64,000 nucleotides of DNA from Clostridium sp. CM027 (GTDB lineage Bacteria > Bacillota > Clostridia > Clostridiales > Clostridiaceae): positions 434,001-498,000 of the forward strand of contig NZ_CP077725.1 of NCBI RefSeq assembly GCF_024730565.1. The letters are read 5' to 3'. Each line of letters begins with the position of its first letter. Position 1 is the stretch's first letter. This document shows positions 46,826 to 55,563 of this stretch, one piece after another. Made by a program: the position numbers and the translations under genes. The notes under the pieces were generated by a model that was not told the origin of the DNA, ran no database searches, and saw only the letters and a program-made list of their open reading frames with translations.

Positions 46826-47236
46826 ATGGCAGATTTTAAAAGTTTTTATGTAGGTCAAAGCGAGGAGTATATAAAGAGATTTACAGAGGCTGAAGTAGAA
46901 TCTTATGCAAGAATTACTGGAGATTATAATTATGTGCATATGGATGAGGAAAAAGCTAAAAAATCATTTTTTAAGGGTAGAATCGTTCATGGACAATTAG
47001 TTGGAGGAATGATTTCAGCTTTGCTTGGAACAAAATTACCTGGAGGCGGTAATATATATTTAAGGCAGAGCTTCGAGTTTTTAAAACCAGTAAGAATTGG
47101 GGATACAATCAAAGCGAAGGCTATTATAACTAAAATAAATGAAAAAAAGAAAATACTATTACTTGACACATTTTGTCTAAATGAACAAGACGAAATAGTT
47201 ATAAAGGGAAAAGCTGAGGTTTTAGTATTAAGATAA
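46826..47236 (+). CDS. MaoC-family (R)-specific enoyl hydratase-like protein
   Basis: 136 residues of hot-dog fold. YARITGDYNYVHMDEEKAKKS carries the hydratase Asp/His pair, then GRIVHGQLVGGMISALLG, as in PhaJ-type (R)-hydratases. It could form or dehydrate 3-hydroxyacyl groups on CoA or ACP. GGGGGGGAG fixes ATG 46826; ATG 46811 lies within this purine run and is rejected. Last gene of the ACP-ligase-LuxE-LuxC operon. Confidence 0.85.
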   Translation: MADFKSFYVGQSEEYIKRFTEAEVESYARITGDYNYVHMDEEKAKKSFFKGRIVHGQLVGGMISALLGTKLPGGGNIYLRQSFEFLKPVRIGDTIKAKAIITKINEKKKILLLDTFCLNEQDEIVIKGKAEVLVLR

Positions 47237-47393
47237 TCTATAATTGAGAGAATGGCATAACATATATACGTTTTACTTAAAACAGTAGTTGAATAGTCAC
47301 ATTAAATTATGCTTTTTCTGATATAATAAAATTAAGCTATGTAATCTATAAATAATGAATAGCTTAATTTTTTATAGATTGAGAGGTGTTTTT

Positions 47394-49199
47394 ATGAAAG
47401 TAAGGGATGTTATGATAAAATGTGATTTCATACTTAAAGAAAATAATACTTTTTATGAGGCGTCGCAGTTATTTAGTAATAATGAAGTTGAAGTTATACC
47501 TATATTAGATGAAAAAGAAATTTTGGTTGGTGTTATAACGAAAAATGACATAATTAAGAATTTTATTGAGGGTACAAGCCCTAATATATGTATTAAATAT
47601 CTTTCACGTGGTAAAGAAAATATTATCAATGAGGATGATAAAATACAGGATTATGTTGATGCGAAGGAAAGTTATTTGGGAGTTGAAAATTCAGTTGGTA
47701 AATTTGTTGGCTGTTTTAGTGTGAATAATATGTTAAAGCGAGGTTTTGATAATCAATCAGAAAAAATAAGTGAGCTAAAGCAAAGATTAAATTGTACGGA
47801 AGAATGTGGCAATGCAATCCTTAATTGCACAGAATTAGATGCAATTATTGAATCGTCATTTGATGGTATTTACATAACCGATGGTAAAGCTAATACGTTA
47901 AAGATTAATAAATCTTATGAAACCATAACAGGTATACAAAGAAAAGGTATGATTAATAGGAATATGTATGAACTTGAAAAAGAGGGATACATATCTAAAT
48001 CAGCTACTCTTATGGTATTAAAAAATAGAAAATCTAATACCATTGAGCAGGAATTTAGTACTGGTAAAAAAGTATTGGTTTCTAGTAATCCTATATTTGA
48101 TGATAAGGGTAATATAAGCATGGTGGTTACAAATGTACGAGATATAACGGAATTATACGAATTAGAAGAACAGCTAACTAAAAATAGGAAGCTTACAGAA
48201 AAGTATTATTCAGAGATAGAAACTATGAGAATTCAATATTTAAATTTGTCAGATATGGTTGCTAAGGATAAAGCGATGATAGATTTATTGGAGGTTGCTA
48301 AAAGAGTAGCTAGTGTGGATACTACTGTTTTAATATTAGGAGAAACTGGAGTTGGAAAGGAAGAAATCGCTAAGTTTTTACATAAAAATAGTACGAGACA
48401 GAATAAAAATTTTATAAAAATTAATTGTGGAGCAATCCCTCAAAATCTTATAGAATCTGAGCTCTTTGGATATGTAAAAGGGGCGTTCACAGGGGCTAAT
48501 AAGGAAGGCAAAATGGGACTTTTTGAAGTAGCAGATGGAGGTACAGTTTTTTTGGATGAAATTGGAGAACTTCCTTTGAATATACAAGTTAAGCTACTTA
48601 ATGTACTTCAAGAGGGCGAAGTGGAAAGAGTGGGGTCGGTTAAATCAATTAAAATTGATGTAAGAGTATTAGCAGCTACTAATAGGAACTTAGAAGATAT
48701 GACTAAAGAGAAATCATTTAGATCAGATTTATATTATCGTTTAAATGTGGTCCCTCTTACTATCCCACCACTAAGGGATAGGAAAGAGGATATTGTTCCT
48801 TTAGTCCAACATTTCTTATCTCAATTAAATAAAAAATATAACTTTGAGAAAACTTTCACGATTGAGGCGATGAATACACTTTATAATTACAGTTGGCCGG
48901 GTAATGTCCGTGAACTTAAAAATATTGTAGAAAGGGTTATAGTGATGAGTAGTAGTGATAAAATATTCCAAAGTGATTTGTCGATTAAAACCTCTTCGAA
49001 TGTTATGGAGAGAAATATTGAATGCGGGGATGCATGTAATTTAAAAGAGGCAGTTGGAAAAGTTGAAGCTAAACTTATTAGCCAAGCGTTTGATAATGCT
49101 GGTAATGTCAGGGGTGCTGCAAAAATACTTGGAATTGATGCATCTACTTTTGTTAGAAAGCGTAAAAAATATTTTGGAAAAGAAGCGTTGCAAAAATGA
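47394..49199 (+). CDS. Sigma-54-dependent activator (CBS-PAS-AAA+-HTH)
   Basis: About 602 residues. Two N-terminal CBS repeats (1-120) are followed by a PAS domain (about 145-255) and a sigma-54 interaction AAA+ domain with Walker A GETGVGKE near 326, GAFTGA near 367 and [10 protein letters not shown]-like [11 protein letters not shown] Fis-type HTH forms the end ([21 protein letters not shown]). It likely senses an adenylate or acyl ligand through CBS/PAS and activates the 4-hydroxybutyrate operon, whose -24/-12 promoter is 260 bases downstream. GAGAGGTG fixes ATG 47394. Confidence 0.93.
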   Translation: MKVRDVMIKCDFILKENNTFYEASQLFSNNEVEVIPILDEKEILVGVITKNDIIKNFIEGTSPNICIKYLSRGKENIINEDDKIQDYVDAKESYLGVENSVGKFVGCFSVNNMLKRGFDNQSEKISELKQRLNCTEECGNAILNCTELDAIIESSFDGIYITDGKANTLKINKSYETITGIQRKGMINRNMYELEKEGYISKSATLMVLKNRKSNTIEQEFSTGKKVLVSSNPIFDDKGNISMVVTNVRDITELYELEEQLTKNRKLTEKYYSEIETMRIQYLNLSDMVAKDKAMIDLLEVAKRVASVDTTVLILGETGVGKEEIAKFLHKNSTRQNKNFIKINCGAIPQNLIESELFGYVKGAFTGANKEGKMGLFEVADGGTVFLDEIGELPLNIQVKLLNVLQEGEVERVGSVKSIKIDVRVLAATNRNLEDMTKEKSFRSDLYYRLNVVPLTIPPLRDRKEDIVPLVQHFLSQLNKKYNFEKTFTIEAMNTLYNYSWPGNVRELKNIVERVIVMSSSDKIFQSDLSIKTSSNVMERNIECGDACNLKEAVGKVEAKLISQAFDNAGNVRGAAKILGIDASTFVRKRKKYFGKEALQK

Positions 49200-49289
49200 A
49201 ACGTGTTGCAAAAATGCAAAAACAAGTAATTACCTTCTAAATCTCATATAGTATGCACGAGTTTATAGAATTCTGTCGGTTGAGTTTCT

Positions 49290-49319
49290 AATATCTGTTG
49301 CCTTTATGCAACAGATATT
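49290..49319 (+). promoter_or_regulatory. Inverted repeat, candidate activator site (UAS)
   Basis: AATATCTGTTG and CAACAGATATT are exact complements around CCTTTATG; the core is TGTTGC-N6-GCAACA (49296-49313). It lies about 150 bases upstream of the sigma-54 promoter, the usual distance for an enhancer site. A related TTGCAAAAATGCAA lies at about 49206-49219. Confidence 0.6.
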
Positions 49320-49336
49320 AATAAAAAATAATATAT

Positions 49337-49399
49337 TTGTGATTGTTTTCACAGATATATTATTTTTTTTATAAATATATCTGTTAAAACAATCACAAT
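49337..49399 (+). repeat. Large inverted repeat with TTGTGA-N6-TCACA-type palindromes
   Basis: TTGTGATTGTTTTCACAG (49337-49354) is itself a palindrome and also pairs, with ATATAT, against ATATATCTGTTAAAAC plus AATCACAA downstream, with one mismatch in about 24. The T8 in the loop could make it a terminator for the activator gene. The half-sites match those at 59068 and 61073. Confidence 0.6.
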
Positions 49400-49460
49400 A
49401 ATTCATTAAAATACATTAATATAATAGTATTTAAGAAAACATATCACATATTTGTAACTT

Positions 49461-49477
49461 TGGCACAGGTATTGCTA
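49461..49477 (+). promoter_or_regulatory. Sigma-54 (-24/-12) promoter of the 4-hydroxybutyrate operon
   Basis: TGGCAC-AGGTA-TTGCTA matches the consensus TGGCAC-N5-TTGCW at every conserved base, including GG at -24 and GC at -12. It lies 52 bases upstream of the abfD start and just past the sigma-54 activator gene. Confidence 0.9.
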
Positions 49478-49529
49478 CATATGTAAATGTAAAGTTACAT
49501 AAAATACACATGTGAGGGGAATGGTTTTA

Positions 49530-50984
49530 ATGGGATTAATGACTGGCGAACAATACGTAGAAAGTCTTAGAGAATTGAATTTAAAAGTTTATATGTTTGG
49601 AGAAAAAGTAGAAAATGTAGTAGATAACCCTATAATTAGGCCTTCAATGAATTCAGTTAAAATGACTTATGATTTGGCACAAATGCCTGAATATGAAGAT
49701 TTATTGACATCTACTTCAATAATTACAGGTGAAAAAATTAACAGATTTGCTAATATACATCAAAGCACAGAGGATCTAGTTAAAAAAGTTAAAATGCAAA
49801 GATTATGTGGACAAAAAACCGCTTCATGCTTCCAAAGATGTGTTGGCATGGATGCATTTAACTCTGAATATAGTACTACTTATGAAATAGATAAAGCTTG
49901 TGGAACGGAGTATCATGAAAGATTTAAAAAGTTTTTAAAATATATTCACGAAAATGATTTAATAGTAGATGGAGCAATGACAGATCCAAAAGGAGATAGA
50001 GGTCTATCAATATCAAAACAAGAAGATCCAGATATGTATCTTAGGGTAGTTGAAAGAAGACCTGATGGTATTGTAGTCAGAGGGGCAAAGGCTCATCAAA
50101 CTGGTATATGTAATTCTCACGAAGTTTTAGTTATGCCAACTATTGCTATGAGACCAGAGGATAAGGACTATGCAGTATCATTTTCAGTGCCAACAAACAC
50201 AGAAGGCATTATTATGATTCTTGGACGTCAATCCTGCGATACAAGAAAAAGTGAAGAAGGCGCAGATATCGATGTTGGAAATTATAATTATGGTGGAGTA
50301 GAAGCTTTAACTATCTTTGATGATGTATTCGTACCAAATGAACGAATATTCTTAAATGGAGAAACAGAATTTGCAGGTATGCTTGTTGAAAGATTTGCAG
50401 GATACCATAGACAAAGTTATGGCGGATGTAAAGTTGGCGTAGGTGATGTGCTTATTGGCGCTACGGCACTTGCAGCAGATTATAATGGAACTAATAGAGT
50501 ATCACATATTAAAGATAAATTAATAGAAATGACTCACCTAAATGAAACACTATACGCTTGTGGAATTGCATGTTCTGCAGAAGGTCATAAAACTGAATCA
50601 GGTAATTATATAATAGATTTGTTACTTGCTAATGTATGTAAGCAAAATGTTACAAGATTCCCATATGAAATAGTAAGACTTGCTGAAGATATCGCTGGAG
50701 GATTAATGGTAACTATGCCTGCAGATAAAGATTTTAAAGATCCAATAACCGGACCTTATCTTGAAAAATATTTAAAAGGTGTTGCATCTGTTTCAACTGA
50801 AAATAGAATGAGAATATTAAGATTAATAGAAAACTTAGCACTTGGAACCGCGGCAGTTGGTTACAGAACAGAATCAATGCATGGTGCAGGTTCACCACAG
50901 GCTCAAAGAATAATGATAGCAAGGCAAAGCAATTTAGCCCATAAAAAGGCCTTAGCAAAAGTGATAGCTAGAATAAAAGAATAA
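49530..50984 (+). CDS. abfD: 4-hydroxybutyryl-CoA dehydratase / vinylacetyl-CoA delta-isomerase
   Basis: A 484-residue FAD and [4Fe-4S] enzyme that dehydrates 4-hydroxybutyryl-CoA to crotonyl-CoA by a ketyl-radical route. All cluster ligands of the C. aminobutyricum enzyme are present: the Cys pair in SCFQRC near residue 95-99, and His and Cys in AGYHRQSYGGCKVG. MTDPKGDRG and RGAKAHQTG are also conserved. The frame is open from GTG 49512, but GAGGGGA fits ATG 49530, which matches known N-termini (MGLMTGEQY). First gene after the sigma-54 promoter. Confidence 0.97.
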   Translation: MGLMTGEQYVESLRELNLKVYMFGEKVENVVDNPIIRPSMNSVKMTYDLAQMPEYEDLLTSTSIITGEKINRFANIHQSTEDLVKKVKMQRLCGQKTASCFQRCVGMDAFNSEYSTTYEIDKACGTEYHERFKKFLKYIHENDLIVDGAMTDPKGDRGLSISKQEDPDMYLRVVERRPDGIVVRGAKAHQTGICNSHEVLVMPTIAMRPEDKDYAVSFSVPTNTEGIIMILGRQSCDTRKSEEGADIDVGNYNYGGVEALTIFDDVFVPNERIFLNGETEFAGMLVERFAGYHRQSYGGCKVGVGDVLIGATALAADYNGTNRVSHIKDKLIEMTHLNETLYACGIACSAEGHKTESGNYIIDLLLANVCKQNVTRFPYEIVRLAEDIAGGLMVTMPADKDFKDPITGPYLEKYLKGVASVSTENRMRILRLIENLALGTAAVGYRTESMHGAGSPQAQRIMIARQSNLAHKKALAKVIARIKE

Positions 50985-51077
50985 ATTATTTATAAAATAC
51001 ATTTTTCATAATATGAAAACCTTAAATATATAAGGGGTAACCCACCCCGCATATATTTAAAAGAATGGAGTGACGTA

Positions 51078-51365
51078 ATGTTTGCTGAAATTGAAAAAAT
51101 CCTTGAGATGAATGTCAGACCAAAGCTAAAAGATCACTATGGAAATATTGAACTTGTTAGCTACGACGATGGAATAGTTGAGGTTAAGCTTTTGGGGCAA
51201 TGTAAGGGATGTTTATCTGCAAAATTTACCATTGAAGATGTGGTTGAAGTTGCACTTAAAGAAGCAATTCCTAGCATTAAAAAGGTAATACTTAAAAATG
51301 AAGTAAGCGAAGAGTTATTAGAACAAGCTAGAAAATTTTTAAGTAAGGGTAATAGAGGGAATTAA
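51078..51365 (+). CDS. NifU-type Fe-S scaffold domain protein
   Basis: 95 residues, a stand-alone NifU C-terminal (Nfu) domain with the cluster-binding CxxC in LGQCKGCLSA near residue 43, and a short helical tail. Nfu proteins deliver [4Fe-4S] clusters. Position directly after abfD, an unusual [4Fe-4S] flavoenzyme, suggests dedicated maturation; that link is inference. AATGGAGTG precedes ATG 51078. It overlaps the next gene by one base (TAATG). Confidence 0.88.
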   Translation: MFAEIEKILEMNVRPKLKDHYGNIELVSYDDGIVEVKLLGQCKGCLSAKFTIEDVVEVALKEAIPSIKKVILKNEVSEELLEQARKFLSKGNRGN

Positions 51366-51637
51366 TGAAAATTGGTATTAAATATTGTGGAGGATGTAAT
51401 CCAACTTATGATAGGCCAGGGGTAGTGTCAAAATTAAAGAAATATATTGGCAAAGCGCACAGTATTGAAACGGCAAAACACGGGATTATTTATGATGTGG
51501 TTGTTATTTTATGTGGATGTACCAGTGCTTGTGCGAGTCACCAAAATCTTGAAGCTAAATATGAAAAAGTATATATAACTTGTGAAAACGATAACAGAAA
51601 ATTGCTTAATATTATAGACAAAATCAAAGTTTTGTAA
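51365..51637 (+). CDS. Conserved small cysteine-rich protein (CGGCNP type)
   Basis: 90 residues. It opens KIGIKYCGGCNPTYDR, has a central CGCTSACA and a third Cys-containing strand (YITCEND). The CGGCNPxYDR motif recurs in small clostridial proteins near acyl-CoA enzymes, but I know of no assigned function. Five to six cysteines suggest metal, cluster or thiol chemistry. It is coupled to the Nfu gene upstream, and its stop lies 18 bases before the CoA-transferase start, so it belongs to the 4-hydroxybutyrate operon. Confidence 0.75.
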   Translation: MKIGIKYCGGCNPTYDRPGVVSKLKKYIGKAHSIETAKHGIIYDVVVILCGCTSACASHQNLEAKYEKVYITCENDNRKLLNIIDKIKVL

Positions 51638-51655
51638 TTGGGGAGAGTGATAATT

Positions 51656-52963
51656 ATGAACTTAGAAGAAATTTATAAATCAAAGGTTATTACGGCGGAG
51701 CAAGCAGCAGGGAAAATAAAGTCAGGAAATAGGGTAGTTACAGGACATGCTTGCGGAGAGCCAACAGATGTTATATCTGCAATGGTAGCTAATAGTAAGG
51801 CTTATGAAAATGTTGAAATCGTACATATGGTGGCAATGAGTAAAAGTGAATATGCAAAGCCAGGCATGGAAAAACACTTTAGACATAACTCATTATTTGT
51901 AGGGGGAACTACAAGGGAGTCAGTAAGCTCAGGAAGAGCAGATTTTACACCATGTTTTTTTTCTAAGGTACCTGATCTATTTAAAAATGGTTATCTACCA
52001 ATAGATGTGGCAATTGTTCAAGTTTCAGCACCAGATGAGCACGGTTGTTGTAGTTTCGGTGTATCTATTGATTATACAAAGACTGCAACGGAATGTGCAA
52101 AAATGGTAATTGCAGAAGTAAATAATAAAATGCCAAGAACTATGGGAGACTCTTTTATACATATTTCTGATATTGATTATATTGTAGAAGTAAGTCATCA
52201 AATAATAGAGCTTAATCCTCCTAAAATTGGAGATGTTGAGAAAGCTATTGGAGAGTATTGTGCTTCTTTAGTTGAGGATGGTTCCACACTTCAACTTGGA
52301 ATAGGAGCTATTCCAGATGCAGTACTTTTATTTTTAAAGGACAAAAAAGACTTAGGCATACATTCGGAAATGATTTCAGACGGAGTAGTTGAACTTGTTG
52401 AAACAGGAGTTGTAACAAATCAGGCTAAGACAATTCATCCAGGGAAAATAGTAGTAACTTTCCTTATGGGAACCAAAAGACTTTATGACTTTGTTGATAA
52501 TAATCCAATGGTTGAAATGTATTCTGTAGATTATGTAAATGATCCGGTTATAATTTCGAAAAATAATAAAATGGTTTGTATAAATTCTGCTATTCAAGTA
52601 GATCTTATGGGACAGGTCAATGCAGAAACTATAGGTTTAACTCAGTTTAGTGGAACTGGTGGACAAGTTGATTTTATTAGAGGTGCAGCTATGGCAAAGG
52701 ATGGAAAATCTATTATTGCCATGCCGTCTACAGCAAGCAAAGGAAAGATTTCCAGAATTAAACCAATGCTTGATGAAGGAGCAGCGGTTACAACTTTGAG
52801 AAACGAAGTGCAATACGTAGTTACTGAGTATGGTATTGCAGAGCTAAAAGGTAAAACATTAAGAGATAGAGCAAGGTCTCTCATAAATATTTCTCATCCA
52901 GACTTTAGACCTTCACTTATGCAAGAATGGGAAAAGAGATTTAAAGCCAAATTCCAAAATTAA
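51656..52963 (+). CDS. cat2: 4-hydroxybutyrate CoA-transferase, copy 1
   Basis: 435 residues of the family I CoA-transferase/acetyl-CoA hydrolase type (AbfT/Cat2). It moves CoA from acetyl- or butyryl-CoA to 4-hydroxybutyrate, feeding AbfD. The catalytic Glu is expected in GIHSEMISDG near residue 238. QLGIGAIPDAV and GTGGQVDFIRGA are family marks. The frame is open from TTG 51638, but GGGGAGAG fits ATG 51656, the same start as copy 2. Copy 2 (61248) shares most residues and a 245-bp identical DNA block. Confidence 0.94.
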   Translation: MNLEEIYKSKVITAEQAAGKIKSGNRVVTGHACGEPTDVISAMVANSKAYENVEIVHMVAMSKSEYAKPGMEKHFRHNSLFVGGTTRESVSSGRADFTPCFFSKVPDLFKNGYLPIDVAIVQVSAPDEHGCCSFGVSIDYTKTATECAKMVIAEVNNKMPRTMGDSFIHISDIDYIVEVSHQIIELNPPKIGDVEKAIGEYCASLVEDGSTLQLGIGAIPDAVLLFLKDKKDLGIHSEMISDGVVELVETGVVTNQAKTIHPGKIVVTFLMGTKRLYDFVDNNPMVEMYSVDYVNDPVIISKNNKMVCINSAIQVDLMGQVNAETIGLTQFSGTGGQVDFIRGAAMAKDGKSIIAMPSTASKGKISRIKPMLDEGAAVTTLRNEVQYVVTEYGIAELKGKTLRDRARSLINISHPDFRPSLMQEWEKRFKAKFQN

Positions 52964-52986
52964 ATGCAAATTATAGGGGGAAACAA

Positions 52987-53904
52987 ATGAGGAAAGGTTA
53001 TGTGTATATTATTCTAACTGCTCTACTATACAGCACTCAGGAAATTGCAAATAAAATGCTAGTAAAAAATGGAATGGATTCATTTCAAATTACATTTCTA
53101 ATATTCACAATCGGCGCAATACTATTAACTCCATTTGCAATAAAAGATATTAAAGCTAAGAAGTTAAAGCTTGGTATAAATGATGTTGGCTACTTTGCAT
53201 TAAATGGTGCACTATGTATACCCATCTCAATGGCGCTGTTATCATTTGCAGGTAAATATACTCTAGCTTCAACTTCAGCGGTTATATTTAGTTCAAATGC
53301 GATATTTACAGTACCCTTTGCTTATTTAATTTTAAAAGAAAAGATTAATAAAGCAACATTAATATCTCTTTTGGTAGGTATTTTAGGTGTTATTATAATT
53401 TTCAATCCATCAAAAATGGTAGCAGGAATGAATGGTGAATCTTCTAATTTGTTAGGAATAACACTTGCATTAGGTGCAGCTATAGCCTGGTCGCTATTTA
53501 CAGTAATTAGCAAAATTAGAATAAATCAATACGGTGGTTATGTATTTAACTGTATAGCATTCTATATTGGAGCATTCTTTGTATTAATAATACTTTTAGC
53601 TACAGGAAGACCTATATTCAAAGGAATTGATGGTAATGCAGGTTTAGTACTCGTGTACATGGGCCTATTTATAAAGGCACTTGGATATGTATTCTACCTT
53701 GGAGCAATAAGGTTAACATCAGCAGTTACAGCATCCTTAGTATTTTTAATAAAGCCTGCTTTAGCTACTATGCTTGCTGTAATGATACTTGGAGAGAAGC
53801 TTGAATTAAATATAGTTATAGGAATTGGATTTATTATTGTGAGCTCGTATATTGCATTTAAATCTAAGCGAGCTTCAGAGATTTCTCAAGTAGTTACTAA
53901 CTAA
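52987..53904 (+). CDS. EamA/DMT-family transporter in the 4-hydroxybutyrate operon
   Basis: 305 residues, about ten membrane segments in two EamA repeats, with LILKEKI and ILGEKLELNIVIGIGFI after the fourth and ninth helices. GGGGG precedes ATG 52987. It lies between the CoA-transferase and cat1, so export of an organic acid or another pathway metabolite is possible. The sequence alone does not give the substrate. Confidence 0.88.
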   Translation: MRKGYVYIILTALLYSTQEIANKMLVKNGMDSFQITFLIFTIGAILLTPFAIKDIKAKKLKLGINDVGYFALNGALCIPISMALLSFAGKYTLASTSAVIFSSNAIFTVPFAYLILKEKINKATLISLLVGILGVIIIFNPSKMVAGMNGESSNLLGITLALGAAIAWSLFTVISKIRINQYGGYVFNCIAFYIGAFFVLIILLATGRPIFKGIDGNAGLVLVYMGLFIKALGYVFYLGAIRLTSAVTASLVFLIKPALATMLAVMILGEKLELNIVIGIGFIIVSSYIAFKSKRASEISQVVTN

Positions 53905-53951
53905 ATACTTAAGATAATCTTTTACATTTAATATAAACTGGAGGTGTAATT

Positions 53952-55463
53952 TTGGAAAATGCAAGAATAAGAAGTCAAGAAGTTATGAAAAAAGTAGTTT
54001 CTGCGCAGGAAGCAGCGGGTCTAATAAAAGATGGAATGGTAGTTGGAGTAAGTGGGTTTACTCCATCAGGTTATCCTAAGGATGTTCCTTTAGCTCTTGC
54101 GCAAAGAGTTAAAAGTACTGGCGAAAAAATGAAACTCACATTGTATACAGGTGCGTCTGTTGGTGCAGAAATAGATGGAGCTTGGGCTGAGGCGGGTATA
54201 ATTTCAAAAAGAATGCCCTATCAAACTAACAGCAATTTAAGAAACTGCATTAATAAAGGGCTTACAGAGTATATTGATATGAATTTAAGCTGTATGCCTC
54301 AATTTGTAAATTATGGATTTTTACCTAAAGTTAATGTTGCAATTATAGAAGCTTTGGCAATTACGGAAGAAGGCAACATAATCCCTACAACAGCAGTGGG
54401 GAATGCAGCTACTTATGTGGAAAATGCAGATATGGTTATTATTGAAGTTAATGAAAATCAGCCATTGTCATTAGAAGGTATTGCAGATATTTATACGTTA
54501 GAAAATCCTCCCTTCAGGAAGCCAATTCCAATAACACATCCGGGAGATAGGATTGGAACAACTTATATACCTTGTAAACTTGAAAAAATTGCTGCAGTTG
54601 TGATGACAAATACATCTGATAAAACAAGAGCGTTAAAACCTATTGATGAAACTTCTAAAGCAATTTCAAAAAACTTAATAAATTTTCTTGAAAATGAAGT
54701 TAAAGAAGGAAGGCTCCCAGAAAATTTATTACCTTTGCAATCAGGAGTTGGGAATGTAGCGAATGCAGTGCTTGCAGGACTTTGTGAAACTAATTTGAAA
54801 AAGCTTACCTGCTATACAGAGGTAATACAGGATTCTATGCTTGATCTTATAAGATGTGGCAAAGCAGAAATGGTTTCAGCTACAGCATTAAGCCCTTCAC
54901 CAACTGGAATGGAAGCTTTTAGACGTGACGTTGGCAGTTTAAAAGATAAAATTGTATTGAGGCCTCAGGAAATAAGTAATAATCCAGAAGTTATTCGAAG
55001 GCTTGGAGTTATTGCTATGAATACAGCTTTAGAGGTTGATATATATGGTAATGTTAATTCAACTCATGTTATGGGTACAAAGATGATGAATGGAATAGGT
55101 GGCTCTGGAGATTTTGCAGGAAATGCTTCTTTAACCATATTTACAACAGAATCTATAGCCAAGGGTGGAGATATATCTTCAATAGTTCCAATAGTTTCGC
55201 ATGTAGATCATACAGAACACAATGTTATGGTAATTGTTACTGAACAAGGCACCGCAGATTTAAGAGGTAAGAGCCCAAAGGAAAGGGCAGTTGCGATTAT
55301 TAATAATTGTGCTCATCCGGACTATAGGCCACAACTTTTGGAATACTTGGAGAAAGCAGAATGTTGTGCTGGAAAGCATACCCCTCATGTGTTATGCGAT
55401 GCGCTATCCTGGCATGTAAGGTTTATGGAAACAGGTACAATGAAGATGAATAAAGAATTATAA
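53952..55463 (+). CDS. cat1: Succinyl-CoA:CoA-transferase / acetyl-CoA hydrolase family
   Basis: 503 residues. It matches C. kluyveri Cat1, which activates succinate with acetyl-CoA. Shared segments include GVSGFTPSGYPKDVP, MPYQTNSNLRN, LQSGVGNVANAVLAGL, CYTEVIQDSMLDL (catalytic Glu) and VSHVDHTEHNVMVIVTEQG. The N-terminus is shorter than in C. kluyveri. The start is TTG 53952 behind GGAGGTG. It provides the succinyl-CoA for SucD, 100 bases downstream. Confidence 0.95.
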   Translation: MENARIRSQEVMKKVVSAQEAAGLIKDGMVVGVSGFTPSGYPKDVPLALAQRVKSTGEKMKLTLYTGASVGAEIDGAWAEAGIISKRMPYQTNSNLRNCINKGLTEYIDMNLSCMPQFVNYGFLPKVNVAIIEALAITEEGNIIPTTAVGNAATYVENADMVIIEVNENQPLSLEGIADIYTLENPPFRKPIPITHPGDRIGTTYIPCKLEKIAAVVMTNTSDKTRALKPIDETSKAISKNLINFLENEVKEGRLPENLLPLQSGVGNVANAVLAGLCETNLKKLTCYTEVIQDSMLDLIRCGKAEMVSATALSPSPTGMEAFRRDVGSLKDKIVLRPQEISNNPEVIRRLGVIAMNTALEVDIYGNVNSTHVMGTKMMNGIGGSGDFAGNASLTIFTTESIAKGGDISSIVPIVSHVDHTEHNVMVIVTEQGTADLRGKSPKERAVAIINNCAHPDYRPQLLEYLEKAECCAGKHTPHVLCDALSWHVRFMETGTMKMNKEL

Positions 55464-55563
55464 AATGTATTTTCGTTAAATAATATGATAATCTAATAGT
55501 AAGTTAATATAAAAAAAAATATAAATATATAAAACAATATAAAACAAATAGGAGGAAGATAAA

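Noticed and set aside
42881-47236. Bioluminescence (lux) operon
   Set aside because: Only LuxE- and LuxC-type genes are present; luxA, luxB and luxD are absent, and the host is likely anaerobic.
49337-49354. Rex operator
   Set aside because: Rex sites read TTGTTAA-N4-TTAACAA; the sites here are TTGTGA-N6-TCACAA, closer to CRP/FNR type.
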